Source: CAYLNM01 sp964385045 (GTDB lineage: Bacteria > Planctomycetota > Phycisphaerae > Phycisphaerales > SM1A02). From it: a DNA stretch of 24,461 bases. The position numbers and the translations under genes were made by a program. The DNA lies in assembly GCA_964385045.1 (NCBI GenBank), contig CAYLNM010000056.1:1-24461 (forward strand), given 5' to 3'. Position 1 is the first letter of the stretch. Each line of letters starts with the position of its first letter. A model generated the notes under the pieces. The model made no database searches. It had not been told where the DNA came from and saw nothing but the letters and a program-made list of their open reading frames with translations. Shown one piece after another: positions 9,001 through 18,400 of this stretch.

Positions 9001-12000
9001 TCAGGGACTGATCAACTCATGCCACTCCTCGATGGCAGCCCCCTCGCCCGCATCGGACGACGGTGCCTCCGATCCCGAAGGCGGCACGATCTCGATGCGG
9101 AACCAGGCTCCTGTACCCGATGCCGCCGGAGTGTAGAACCGGATGCGCCGCGTGCCCTCCACCTCGCTCTCCCCGGCGGCGTGGAGCAACTCCAGCGGTC
9201 CCCAACAGCTCCGATCATGTTCCGGCTCGAGCTTCAGGTCCTGAATCTGCCCGCCGATCGAGAACGGCTCGCTCGTCGGCACACGGTACTCGCCGAGATC
9301 GACGCCGTCGCCTCTGATGCGCACGCGGTCGATTTCGCGCCGCACGCCGCCGATCTCGACGGATGTCCCTGCCGTGAGCCCCGTACTCCCGTTCGTCGCA
9401 CCGACCGGAGGCAGCACTGCGGTCAGCTTGATCCGGATCTTCCCTTCGGTGTCCACGAGTCCCCCCAGGCCCTGGAGCACCCGTGCCACCTTATGGTCCT
9501 CCTCTTCGCCCGCGAGCGCCTCGATCGCGGCATCATCGATTTGGAGGAGTCGGTCCCACTCTTCCTGCGTCAGACGGCCGTCGCCACCGAACGGGAACTT
9601 GCCGTTCGCCGAATCCAGTCCGGCCCTGGCACGCTCGACTTCGTCATCGTAAGCCGCTCGAAGCCGCTTTGCGACCGTGCTCTCGCCTTGGTCCGCGCCT
9701 CCGACCAATGCCCATAGAAGACGGGTCGGCTCACGTGCCTCGGTGACGAGAACGTCTCCCGGGGGCCAATCCGGAATCCTCGCCAACGACCGGTCTCCCG
9801 ACGCGGCATCCGCGAACTTCGACAGCCACCTTCGCTCGGTCTCGCTCACGCCCTCGTTGCGGTCCTGCGGAGTGACCCGTGGATCCTGATCGAGCAGGTC
9901 GCGGGCGACCCTTCGCGCATCACCGACGGCATGTCGCAACGGAGCGACGTTGACGATACGCCCGTCGCCGTCCGGGTCACGCGGGGCCAGATGACGGATG
10001 ACCTGCCGGGCCGACAGCGCATCTTCGACCACCAGACGGACATCGTCCACGAACGACCCACCGCCAGACATCAACCAGTACTCGACTGCATCCTGATGAA
10101 GCCGTTCGATGCTCCGCGCCAGCGGGCCGTCCGCGCCGAGTGCCTCGGAATCGCGTCCGAGTGCAGCAATCCGCGCAGGCTGGCGCAGCGCCCGATCGTT
10201 CTGATCGCTCGTTGCCGCGAACTGCACCTCGAGCGGCGGCGGGGCTGACGAACTCCTCAACGCGGCTTGCAACGCGCCGAGCGGTGTTTGGGGCGGCGTC
10301 CAGGACGGCCCCGCCGACGGTTCTTCGGCGACAAATCGCGAGCCATCGAGAACCGCCTCGACGGGCGATTCACCCACGAGCTCCTCGAAGCGGCCCTTCG
10401 TATGCTCGCGGGCCTCCTCGACCTTACGGCGGAGGACCTCGACGTCGGGACCAGCCATGTTCTCGACGTCGGCCTCGATCGATTTCAGCGCGTCCAACTG
10501 CGACTTGAATCCACCGATCCGCAGGCCGACGATGGACTCCTTCGTCAGCTCCTCTCGGCCGAACGCCTCCCGAACAGATGGCAGCGCCGCGAGTCGTCGC
10601 GTGAGCACGCGTGCCTCCCCGTCCGAAGCCTCGGTGCTGCCCACGAGGTCCACGAACTCGGGAACGTCCTTCTCAGCAAGACTCGCCGCGACTGTACTGC
10701 TGTCGGCATCGGACCTCTCGACCCCTTCCCAGGAGGTGACCAGGTCGAGGACGCGGGACCGTTCGTTGCGGAGAGCGCTGCGGAGCGTCGTCCAGGCACC
10801 GGCGCCCGGGTCGTCGAACCACTTCTCGATCCGCCGATCGCTCGCCGCGGCCGTATCGAGCCGCTCCTGGACATCTTTCGCGGCCTTCTCCCACGTCGTG
10901 AGTCGTTCCGAGTAGTCGGAGGGTACGGCTTCGTCGTCAACCGTGAGAGCTTGCTCCGCGTCAACCAGCTTCACTGCGGCTTCCTCGAGGTGCTCGAACT
11001 GCCGAATCGCGGCCGTACGGTCGACGACCCGCTGGCCCGCCGCGGTCAGGACCTCGTTCAGCCCGGCTCCGACGGAATCGAGGGCGGGGTCCACCTCAGG
11101 ATGCAACTCATCCATCCAGACCAGCATGTCCTCGATCACGCGGTCGCGGTCCACGTCATCCAGCGCCATCTTCACGAGGCCCTCGATGCGATCACGACCG
11201 GCGAAACTTCGGATCTCCACGACATCTTCGGCGTTCGTGAGCTCGAGGTACCGGGCGACCTCGTGCAGAATCTCGACATCCGCGGCCGACGGATCGTGTT
11301 CGCCCATATTGACCCGGTCCAATGCCGCCTCGAACAGCGGAAGGAGCACATACCGCTGGACGAGACGCGCGTGGGCGAGACGCCGCTCCTTCTCGAGCAG
11401 CGAACGGTCACGGGTTCCGATGTCGGGGGACACCACGGACGCGAACCAGAATGCGGCGGGCACCCGCGACGTCTCGGCCGCGAGATCACCCGCTCGCTCC
11501 AGCCGGATCTTCAGCTCGTCGTACGACTCGATGATGCTCCAGTCGTCACCGCGCTTTCTGACCAGTCGGGGGCCGTCACGCCAGTCGTCGGTCCATTGCT
11601 CCTGTCCCACACCGAGGAGCGTCGGCTGCCAGAAGCCTTCCTGCTTTCCGATCCAGTCCCGCCAGCCAAGCCAGCCGAGCCCAGCGGCCGCCACGAAGCA
11701 GGCGGCGAGCCCGATCCCCGTGCCGGCGATCACGCGGCGTCGACGGCGAGCCCGGCCGGTGCCGGAGTCGTCCGGCGTCACGAGCCGATACTCGGCCCGA
11801 ATCCGCTTTCGGAAGAGATCGTGGATGAAGAGCGGACGCGACTCCTCGGTCGGCTCCCCCCCACGGCCCTTCCGAAACTCCTCGTCCCCGAGGAAGTCGC
11901 GCAACGCCTGGTCGAACAGGCTCTCATCCTGCAGCGAGGACGTCAGCCAGACGCCGCGGACGAATGGCTCCTTCTGCTTCGAGAAGCTGTCGGTCTTGAA

Positions 12001-13071
12001 GATCTCGTCGAGATAGGTCCGAAGCCGCGGCTTGAGTCGCCGGACGCCGTCCGCGAGGGCGAATATCTCGTCGCACGCATCGGCCCGTCGCGAGGCCGCG
12101 GGATTCAGGGCCTGGACGTCCTCGGTCAGGACGCTCAGCCGCATCGTCTCGACCTGCCGGGCGATCTCGTCCATCGCCTCGTCGACCTGCCCGCTCTCGA
12201 ACGGTGCGTCGAGCCCCTCGGGATTCGCCCAGCCGAGCATCTGCTGGGCCCGCGGGCCCGCGGCGGCGACCCGGAAGAACTGCGAGAATCCCGGCAGCTG
12301 ATCCGCCTTGGTGATGACCACGTAGATCGGGAAGCGAACGCCGAGCTCGTGGCGGATCTCCACCACGCGCTCGCCGATCATCTCCGCGTTGTCGCGCGCC
12401 CTGTCCTCACTCTCGCTCAGCAGGTCCTGGACCGGCAACGTGACGACGAGGCCGTTGATCGGAGCATGGCGCCGGTGCTGCTTCAGGAGGTCGAGGAAGT
12501 TCGTCCATCGGTCGCGGTCGCCCTCCAGTCGACTCGTGGTGAGCGCGCCGGCCGTGTCGAGGATGATGCCCTGGTCGAAGAACCACCAGTGCATGTTCAA
12601 GGTGCCGCCGATGCCCTGCTGCCGGTCAGTGAGCCCTCCGCGCGGAAAGTCGAACCCGGAGTTGCCGCAGAGACGCGTCTTGCCCGACGCGGGTGCGCCG
12701 ATCATGACGAAGATGGGCTTCTCGGAGAGCTTGACTCCCGTGCGCCGGAGCTTCTCCAGCCCCATCACGAATTCCTCGCGGAGCGCCGCGACCTTCGCCC
12801 GCCGTTCGGCGGAGGAATCTCCTTCGGCGTCGTCCTCGCCACTCCTGAGGCCGGCGACGACTCCCTTCTCCTTCCGCCGCGCGACGAGCTTCCACGCGAG
12901 GAAGACGACGCCTACCAGCCCGAGCAGGATCAGGAGACCGATGCCGAGGAACGGCAGGACCGAAGGTCGGGCGATGGCCAGCGTTGCGGCGCCGAAGGTC
13001 AGTCCGCCGGCGCCGCCGGCGGCGACGAGCTGCATGCGCGGCGGAAGGTGACCGATCAGTCGAAGCAGCAT
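9001..13071 (-). CDS. tssM: Type VI secretion membrane protein TssM (IcmF/VasK family)
   Basis: TssM is the inner-membrane core of the T6SS envelope complex, joining TssL inside to the TssJ lipoprotein in the periplasm. The predicted 1356-aa chain has two N-terminal membrane segments (about residues 15-35 and 38-61) and then the cytoplasmic NTPase-like domain. That domain contains Walker A GAPASGKT at 125-132, a WWF strand, ILDTAG at 170-175 and a TKAD motif, as in IcmF proteins. A third membrane segment follows an Arg-rich patch (VIAGTGIGLAACFVAAAGLG), and a periplasmic region of about 880 residues ends in a beta-rich domain. The length is slightly above the common 1100-1300 aa. I start at ATG 13071, one base beyond the tssL stop. 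A longer reading to 13167 would overlap tssL and has no family resemblance in the added part. The intact Walker A suggests nucleotide binding is retained. Confidence 0.93.
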   Translation of the reverse strand: MLLRLIGHLPPRMQLVAAGGAGGLTFGAATLAIARPSVLPFLGIGLLILLGLVGVVFLAWKLVARRKEKGVVAGLRSGEDDAEGDSSAERRAKVAALREEFVMGLEKLRRTGVKLSEKPIFVMIGAPASGKTRLCGNSGFDFPRGGLTDRQQGIGGTLNMHWWFFDQGIILDTAGALTTSRLEGDRDRWTNFLDLLKQHRRHAPINGLVVTLPVQDLLSESEDRARDNAEMIGERVVEIRHELGVRFPIYVVITKADQLPGFSQFFRVAAAGPRAQQMLGWANPEGLDAPFESGQVDEAMDEIARQVETMRLSVLTEDVQALNPAASRRADACDEIFALADGVRRLKPRLRTYLDEIFKTDSFSKQKEPFVRGVWLTSSLQDESLFDQALRDFLGDEEFRKGRGGEPTEESRPLFIHDLFRKRIRAEYRLVTPDDSGTGRARRRRRVIAGTGIGLAACFVAAAGLGWLGWRDWIGKQEGFWQPTLLGVGQEQWTDDWRDGPRLVRKRGDDWSIIESYDELKIRLERAGDLAAETSRVPAAFWFASVVSPDIGTRDRSLLEKERRLAHARLVQRYVLLPLFEAALDRVNMGEHDPSAADVEILHEVARYLELTNAEDVVEIRSFAGRDRIEGLVKMALDDVDRDRVIEDMLVWMDELHPEVDPALDSVGAGLNEVLTAAGQRVVDRTAAIRQFEHLEEAAVKLVDAEQALTVDDEAVPSDYSERLTTWEKAAKDVQERLDTAAASDRRIEKWFDDPGAGAWTTLRSALRNERSRVLDLVTSWEGVERSDADSSTVAASLAEKDVPEFVDLVGSTEASDGEARVLTRRLAALPSVREAFGREELTKESIVGLRIGGFKSQLDALKSIEADVENMAGPDVEVLRRKVEEAREHTKGRFEELVGESPVEAVLDGSRFVAEEPSAGPSWTPPQTPLGALQAALRSSSAPPPLEVQFAATSDQNDRALRQPARIAALGRDSEALGADGPLARSIERLHQDAVEYWLMSGGGSFVDDVRLVVEDALSARQVIRHLAPRDPDGDGRIVNVAPLRHAVGDARRVARDLLDQDPRVTPQDRNEGVSETERRWLSKFADAASGDRSLARIPDWPPGDVLVTEAREPTRLLWALVGGADQGESTVAKRLRAAYDDEVERARAGLDSANGKFPFGGDGRLTQEEWDRLLQIDDAAIEALAGEEEDHKVARVLQGLGGLVDTEGKIRIKLTAVLPPVGATNGSTGLTAGTSVEIGGVRREIDRVRIRGDGVDLGEYRVPTSEPFSIGGQIQDLKLEPEHDRSCWGPLELLHAAGESEVEGTRRIRFYTPAASGTGAWFRIEIVPPSGSEAPSSDAGEGAAIEEWHELISP

Positions 13072-13072
13072 G

Positions 13073-13798
13073 TCACTCGCTCTCAGGCTGGGGGACGGAG
13101 GCCGGGTCCGCGTCTGATCGCGACTCGCCGGCGATGGCGGCGAGGTGATCGCGAAGCGTGGCCACACCGTCGCGATAGATGCCCACGCTCGCCACCAGCA
13201 TCATCACGAGCAGCCCGACGAAGATCGCGGCCATGAAGGTGACCGGCTGCGTCGGCTGTCCCACGTTGTCGGTGGTATCCACGTTTCGATTCGCGGCGGG
13301 CGCCAGCGGCTCCGTCCCTTCCAGACTCGGAACCCCGACGCGTGCCCGGCACTGGGCGATGAGTCGATCGAGCTCCTCCGGATGGTGCCGGTGCATCCCC
13401 CCGAAGCCGAGCGCCAAGCATGTGAGCAGCACCTCGAGCCGCTCCGTGGCCAGGGCGGACCGGTCGTCAAGCCAATCGTCGAGCATCCGGAAGAAGTCCT
13501 CGTCGCCGCCGAGCCGACCTCGCTCCGATCCGAGGCCGCCCGAGTAGTCCCAGTCTTCCGCGATCGAGAGGCGACTTCCACCGATCAGATCGTCGATGAA
13601 GTACACGAGCGGGGGCTCGACCTGCTCCCACTGGTTCTGTAGATGCGGATCCTGCCGCGCTCGCTCGGCCCGGTCCTCGAGCACGGCCGAGATGTCGCCC
13701 TTCACCTTGGCCAGGCTCACCTCCACCCCGGTCCGGCCGAGACGGTGGTACCGACACACGACCTGGAAGAGCGGCTCGCAGAATTCGACCAACCTCAT
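13073..13798 (-). CDS. tssL: Type VI secretion membrane protein TssL (DotU family)
   Basis: TssL is the inner-membrane partner of TssM, with its N-terminal domain in the cytoplasm and a single C-terminal membrane anchor. The 241-aa product shows the DotU layout: a helical start (LVEFCEPLFQVVCRY), an acidic FIDDLI segment corresponding to the family's DE helix, then GDEDFFRMLDDWLDD and the strongly typical LEVLLTCLALGFGGMHR. One membrane segment, FMAAIFVGLLVMMLVASVGIY, lies about 40 residues from the C-terminus. There is no peptidoglycan-binding OmpA-like domain. The ATG at 13798 has AGGGAG seven bases upstream; a longer reading to 13894 adds only unconserved sequence. It ends one base before the tssM start, so the two are translationally coupled. 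Confidence 0.92.
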   Translation of the reverse strand: MRLVEFCEPLFQVVCRYHRLGRTGVEVSLAKVKGDISAVLEDRAERARQDPHLQNQWEQVEPPLVYFIDDLIGGSRLSIAEDWDYSGGLGSERGRLGGDEDFFRMLDDWLDDRSALATERLEVLLTCLALGFGGMHRHHPEELDRLIAQCRARVGVPSLEGTEPLAPAANRNVDTTDNVGQPTQPVTFMAAIFVGLLVMMLVASVGIYRDGVATLRDHLAAIAGESRSDADPASVPQPESE

Positions 13799-13913
13799 CG
13801 ACCGGCTCCCTGACACGATCGGCTCACCACCCGTCGGGCATGGAGCGGACCGGGCACATGATCGTGGCGCGACTTCGGGACCGCCGTCCGGCACGGATCC
13901 TCGTGCTCAGGCT

Positions 13914-14840
13914 TCATCGCAGCGACGAGACGTTCACCCGCGCGGCCTCGGCGAACTTCGACCGGACGTCCTCAGCGAGCTTGTCGGGGACGAGGTGCTT
14001 CTCGGCGAGACTACTGTACTGGTTCCACCAGTCGACCTCGGGCCGCCGGACGAGCCCGCCGCGCTGCCCCACGTTCTGCTTGATCTGCTCGGGGCCCCAT
14101 CGACGTGAGAATTCGGTGGACCAGTCCGTCAGCCCTTCCTTGACCGCCTTGAGCACCTTGAACAAGGACCGAGCCTGTCGCAGCGCATCGCCGCACTGGG
14201 TGCGGGTCGTCGCCACGTCGCCCGACAGGTACTTCCGGAGCGTCTCCCGAAGGGGGTAGGAGCGGAGGTCCTTGCGAGTCGGGTCGATCTCCTTGTAGAA
14301 GTCGCGCAGCACGCGCTCGCTGTTGACCGTGAAGTCGACGAGCAGATCGACGAGCTGGACGAGCCGCTCCGGATCCACTTCCTCGCCGCGGCGCACCCCG
14401 AGCACCTGTCTGACGTCCCGAACCTGCTCGTCCGTTGCCGCCGCGGCCGGATCCTCCCGCCCGAGGAGTCCCACCCCCGCGAGACGAGCCCGAACGGCCT
14501 GCCGCTCGGTGGGATCGAGATCGGGGACGAGTTCCGCGAGGCGTTCGCAGAGGAAGCTCCAGTCTCGCAACCGCTCCTGATCCGCGCGGGAGGTCGACGC
14601 GGCGTGCTCGACCTCGTCCCGCAGGCGGCCCGTCTCCAAGGTCGGGAAATGGCCTCGGACGGCCTCGAGCATCGCCGGCCGCTCCGCCGGCTCCAGATCG
14701 CGCAGCGTCTCGTCGAGGATCGAGGTCGCGACGCGCTGACGCTCCTCGCTCGAGGACCTCGGTAGGTCCGCGACGGCCAGGCGCACGCGCGCCGCAGTCT
14801 CGTTGGCCAGACGGTTCCACTCCTCAGTACGCCGCGCCAT
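13914..14840 (-). CDS. T6SS-associated helical protein, TagH C-terminal-domain-like, lacking an FHA domain
   Basis: A soluble, charged, mostly helical protein of 308 aa with no signal peptide or membrane segment. I do not recognise the N-terminal half. The C-terminal part (a long helical LVQLVDLLVDFTVNSERVLR region, then VKEGLTDWSTEFSRRWGPEQ, then WWNQYSSLAEKH and KFAEAARVN near the end) has the order of features found in the domain that follows the FHA domain of TagH/ImpI/VasC proteins. Here the FHA domain is absent. If this is right, it would be an FHA-less signalling partner. The ATG at 14840 has GGAGAG eight bases upstream; possible upstream ATGs at 14864 and 14957 have no such site. It is the first gene of the group followed by tssL, tssM and tagF, 115 bp ahead of tssL. 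The T6SS association comes from context; the TagH resemblance is by eye. Confidence 0.6.
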   Translation of the reverse strand: MARRTEEWNRLANETAARVRLAVADLPRSSSEERQRVATSILDETLRDLEPAERPAMLEAVRGHFPTLETGRLRDEVEHAASTSRADQERLRDWSFLCERLAELVPDLDPTERQAVRARLAGVGLLGREDPAAAATDEQVRDVRQVLGVRRGEEVDPERLVQLVDLLVDFTVNSERVLRDFYKEIDPTRKDLRSYPLRETLRKYLSGDVATTRTQCGDALRQARSLFKVLKAVKEGLTDWSTEFSRRWGPEQIKQNVGQRGGLVRRPEVDWWNQYSSLAEKHLVPDKLAEDVRSKFAEAARVNVSSLR

Positions 14841-14896
14841 GGTGCCCGCTCTCCGTGTTCGCATCGTGTCAGGGTGCCGATCGGCCACCGCCGCCG

Positions 14897-14902
14897 AGTA
14901 TA
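14897..14902 (-). promoter_or_regulatory. Possible -10 element for the tssL-tssM-tagF group
   Basis: Read on the minus strand this is TATACT, five of six bases of the consensus -10 and identical to the -10 of the tRNA-Ile promoter at 24104. It would start transcription about 50 bases before the ATG at 14840. I cannot find a good -35 at 16-18 bp, so it may depend on an activator or another sigma factor, or be chance. Confidence 0.35.
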
Positions 14903-15113
14903 GAGGCCGACCCGACCAGCCCTTGCAGGCTTTCGGGCGTATCGGACCACGGATCATCCCGCAGGCTGTTCTGAATCGACGTCACCTTCACGGCGCGACG
15001 CATGAGGCGGCTCGACGCGGATTCCGGACTGGACTCCGACCCACCGGCGACCGATGCGTTGGCGCCCACCACCGCCGCTCCGGCGACACCTCTCACCCGT
15101 CCGGGAGTCCACC
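14903..15113. other. Divergent intergenic region
   Basis: Between the minus-strand TagH-like gene and the plus-strand lipoprotein gene. It contains no supported gene. It should hold promoters for both directions, but only the TATACT at 14897-14902 stands out. Confidence 0.4.
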
Positions 15114-15395
15114 ATGCCTCGACGCCGCACGCTCGCCGCCGCCTGCTTCGCACCCGTTGCCGCTGCCGTCGGGTGCTCGACGCCCACGTCGCAGGATGCC
15201 CCCACGACCTGGAGCCTCGTCGGGGCCCCGTACGTCGACCGCGAGCCCTGGGATCTCGATCAGGCTCCGCTCATGCTCGGAGCCGGGGACGCCCACGGTG
15301 AGCTCGTCGAAGCCCAGGTCCTCGCATACCGGGAGCGGACCGGGCGCGACGAGCGATTCGCCACGGCACCGGACCACGACCGCCCGAGCCGCTGA
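15114..15395 (+). CDS. Small putative lipoprotein, opposite in direction to the T6SS cluster
   Basis: A predicted 93-aa product with an Arg-rich start (MPRRR), a hydrophobic segment and AAVGC at about residues 17-21, which fits a lipoprotein signal peptidase II site. The mature part is about 72 residues, hydrophilic and unrecognised, ending in an Arg/Asp-rich tail. The ATG has GGGAG six bases upstream, the best support for this start. It is the only plus-strand gene between 246 and 22026 and ends 30 bp from the stop of the convergent minus-strand gene at 15426. A competing 94-codon frame on the minus strand (15093-15377) has no signal or recognisable motif. It could be an outer-membrane lipoprotein linked to the T6SS or an unrelated insertion. 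Confidence 0.6.
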   Translation: MPRRRTLAAACFAPVAAAVGCSTPTSQDAPTTWSLVGAPYVDREPWDLDQAPLMLGAGDAHGELVEAQVLAYRERTGRDERFATAPDHDRPSR

Positions 15396-15425
15396 GATCC
15401 TCCGAGGGCAGTGGCCAACCGATCA

Positions 15426-18400
15426 TCATGATCCGGTGCCAGCCGACTCCTTGATCCAGGTCGCCGCGGCCTTGCGCAAGATCTCGCGGATCTCCTCGGT
15501 CCAGTCGGTCGCTTCGAGCTCAGGCGCGACGAAGACGGCGCGGATGCCGACGTCTACGTAGGCCTCGCGTTCCTCTTGGCGCCATCGACGGCCGGCGAAG
15601 GTAGGGCCCGTCGGCCCGCTCTCCCTTGTCGACCCAGTCTCCAGGTTGGGGTGGTCATCGGCCCCGTGGTACACCGCCGTCCCGTCGGCGTCCTGAGTGG
15701 CGATCGGGTCATGCACCCACTCATCGACCCCGCTGCCGATCCCCCGGATCGACGGGACTTCGGTCCCCGGTAGGGGCTCGAACGGCGAGCCGTCATCTCC
15801 GTCCCCCTCGGATGGCGGCGTGTATTCCAGCCATCCGTACGAGAACCATCGGGGGAGAAATTCACGGCTCTCGTTCCCCTCGAAGAGTTTGGGATACTCG
15901 AGCTGACCGCTCTCGTCCCGGGTTCTCTTCGCCTCATTCATGAAACTACGGAAGTCGTCCGGCGCAGGCGGATCTTCGCGCGGGCCGCCGACTCGTTCTT
16001 TGATCGCCGCGAACTCGTCATCGGTCGGCAGACGAAGTCCCCAGTCCTTCATCGTCCGGCTCGCATCGCGTGGATCCATGCCGAAGGCAGGATGCGACTC
16101 GTCGAGCGGCCACGGCCACGGTTTCGACGGGAACAGTCCCGGCGGGTCGCCGAAGAGCTCGGTGAACCACGCCGCATATTCCCCACCCATCGCGGCATAC
16201 TGTTCGAAGGAAAGCTCGGCCTCGAGCACCCAGAGAAGATCGCTGGCTTCCCCTCCCGGGATCTCCAGTCCGACGAAACCCAGTTCCGCCTTCCCGCTCG
16301 GCCCGTCGATCGCGAAGGTGACCCTCGGCGGACCGCTGCCCGCGTTGGCGGCGTGGGGATTCGTCCGCGTCACGCTCCGGCCGGCAGCCTCCTCCGGCGG
16401 GTACCGGCGCGTCTCGCTGCGCTCGGTGAAGTCGTCCAACGCCTTCCGAAGCGGATCGCCGTCCGGGAGCTCGTTAAGCTCGTCCCGCACACGCTGGCTC
16501 TCGCTCTCCGCGTCAGTCCACCACGTCTGCACTCGATCGAGGCGCTCGCGGCGCGACGCCAGGTCGGGCGGCCACGATGCGTCCGCGGACTCCGTCACCA
16601 GTTCCAGGACCGGATCATCATCGCGCCACGGCGGCGTCCCACGATCGATCGAACGGTCGACGATCTCGACCCACCGCTTGTGGATCCAACGGCGTTCCCT
16701 CGTGCGCCGTTCACGGTCGGACGCCTCCAGCAGCCGCCGTGACCCCTGTAGCCATTCCGCCTGCTCCTTCGGAGTCTCGTCGAGCACATTGTCGAGCACG
16801 TCGACCACCTTCGGAATCGCAAGGTCGATGATCCGTGCCGGGACCGGATCTTCGTCGGACACCTCCACCAAGGCCGCGTCAACTTCCTTCAAGGCATCCA
16901 TCGCGGGCGTCGTGTCCGACGCCCGAAGGCCCGAGGCGACGCGGAGCCACTTGACGACCTGTTCACGCCCTTCGAGGCGTGGAAGCTCCGGCCCCTCCGG
17001 TACCTCCGTCGTCTCCCGGAACTCCTCCTCGTCGAGTGCCGCGACCCATGGCCCCTCGTCGGCCGCCGACGCGTCGTGCCGCGTCGAGTCGAGCCATTTC
17101 GACGCTTCCGTCAGTGCGCTCCTCCGGTCTTCCAGTGCCTTCGCGAGCGCCGCGGCGCGACCAGCCATCTCCCACGACGGCTCGGACGCGTTGATGTCCG
17201 CCTCGGTCTCCTCGCCCGCGCCGCCCTCGAACTCGACACGGACGACCTCGGCGACGAAGCGGCGATCCTCCGGCTCGCTGAGTGCGAGCGTCGCCTTCGC
17301 CGCGTGCTCGATGTCGCGTGCGAGCCGAAGCACCTCGCGGACTTCATCGATGGCGTCCCCCGCGCTCGTCTGCTCCTCGTCGATCCACTGCTGCCAGCCG
17401 GAATCTTCCCCCAGTTTGTCTCGAATGCCCGAGATGCGTTCCCGCAAGCCGGGCAAAGAGCTCCCTTCCAACTCGTCGAGGGCACCCGACGCGATGTCCA
17501 CCACCTCGCCGATGAACGTGCCGATCGCTTCCCTCTCCCCCGAGCGATCACGCTCCCGAAGAATCCGATCCGCATTCCGATCCCACTCATTCACCAGCCT
17601 CGCGGCGAGCTCCTCGCTCCGCTGCTCCTCGTCGTCCGGCAGACCGCGGAACAGGTCTACCAGATCGTCCTCCGCGGACACGAATGGCTCGACGTCCTCG
17701 CGGAAGCGGCGAAGCGGCTCCTCCAGGTTCTCTTGCACCCGCGTCACGAGGTCCTCCCGCTCGATCGGCTTCCACGGGTCCAGGACGTCGAGGCCATCAT
17801 CATCGAACGCTGTTCGAAGGGCGGTGTCGAGGTCGGTGAGACGGGCACCGCGCAAGCGATAGTCGGAGAGCTTCGTGAGAATCTGGTCTCGGCGACGTTC
17901 GATTCCTTGCACCACTTCTGGATGCCACCCGTCTTCCTTGCCCGCCGCGATCAGACCGGCCCGAAGCCGTACGGCCTCAACGACTCTCCTGAAGGCCTCC
18001 CTGAGCACCAACGCCGAGACGGTGCCGTCGTCCTCCGGAACGTCCCACGTGGCCGGGACCTGCGGCGTTCCCGCCGCGTGCAACCGAAGCAGCCGTTCGA
18101 CGTCCGCGGCGGGAACGGGGTCGGCGGAGAGTCGGTTCACGAGCTTCGCCGGCGATTCCTGGAGGCGCAAGACTTCGACGGCCCTCTCCAGGGCCGGCAG
18201 GTCGAGATCGGATGACGCAAGATCGTACGAATCGGCCGCTCCGAGGAGCGCCCCGAGCCAATCCAGCAGAGGCTCCATCTGCTTCGCCGTCTCCGTCGCA
18301 GCATCCGCCAAGCTGTCGAACGCACGCTGGTCGTCCGGCTCCACGCCCGAGCTCTCGAACAGACGGCGAGCGCGATCCTCCACCCCGGGGTTCGCCGAAT

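Noticed and set aside
10267..13236. Long plus-strand open frame (989 codons)
   Set aside because: It is antisense to tssM, whose Walker A motif and membrane segments are clear. The plus frame is Arg/Asp/Leu-rich with no domain.
13073..13894. Longer TssL starting at 13894, and longer TssM starting at 13167
   Set aside because: The extra N-terminal residues are unconserved in character, and better ribosome binding sites or coupling exist at 13798 and 13071.
15421..15433. Inverted repeat GATCAT-C-ATGATC at the stop of the pseudokinase gene
   Set aside because: Only 6-bp arms with a one-base centre and overlap with the stop codon; too weak to call a terminator or operator.
15940..17862. Plus-strand Ser/Arg-rich open frame (640 codons)
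   Set aside because: It lies antisense to the pseudokinase-FGE gene and has low-complexity composition without a signal or motif.
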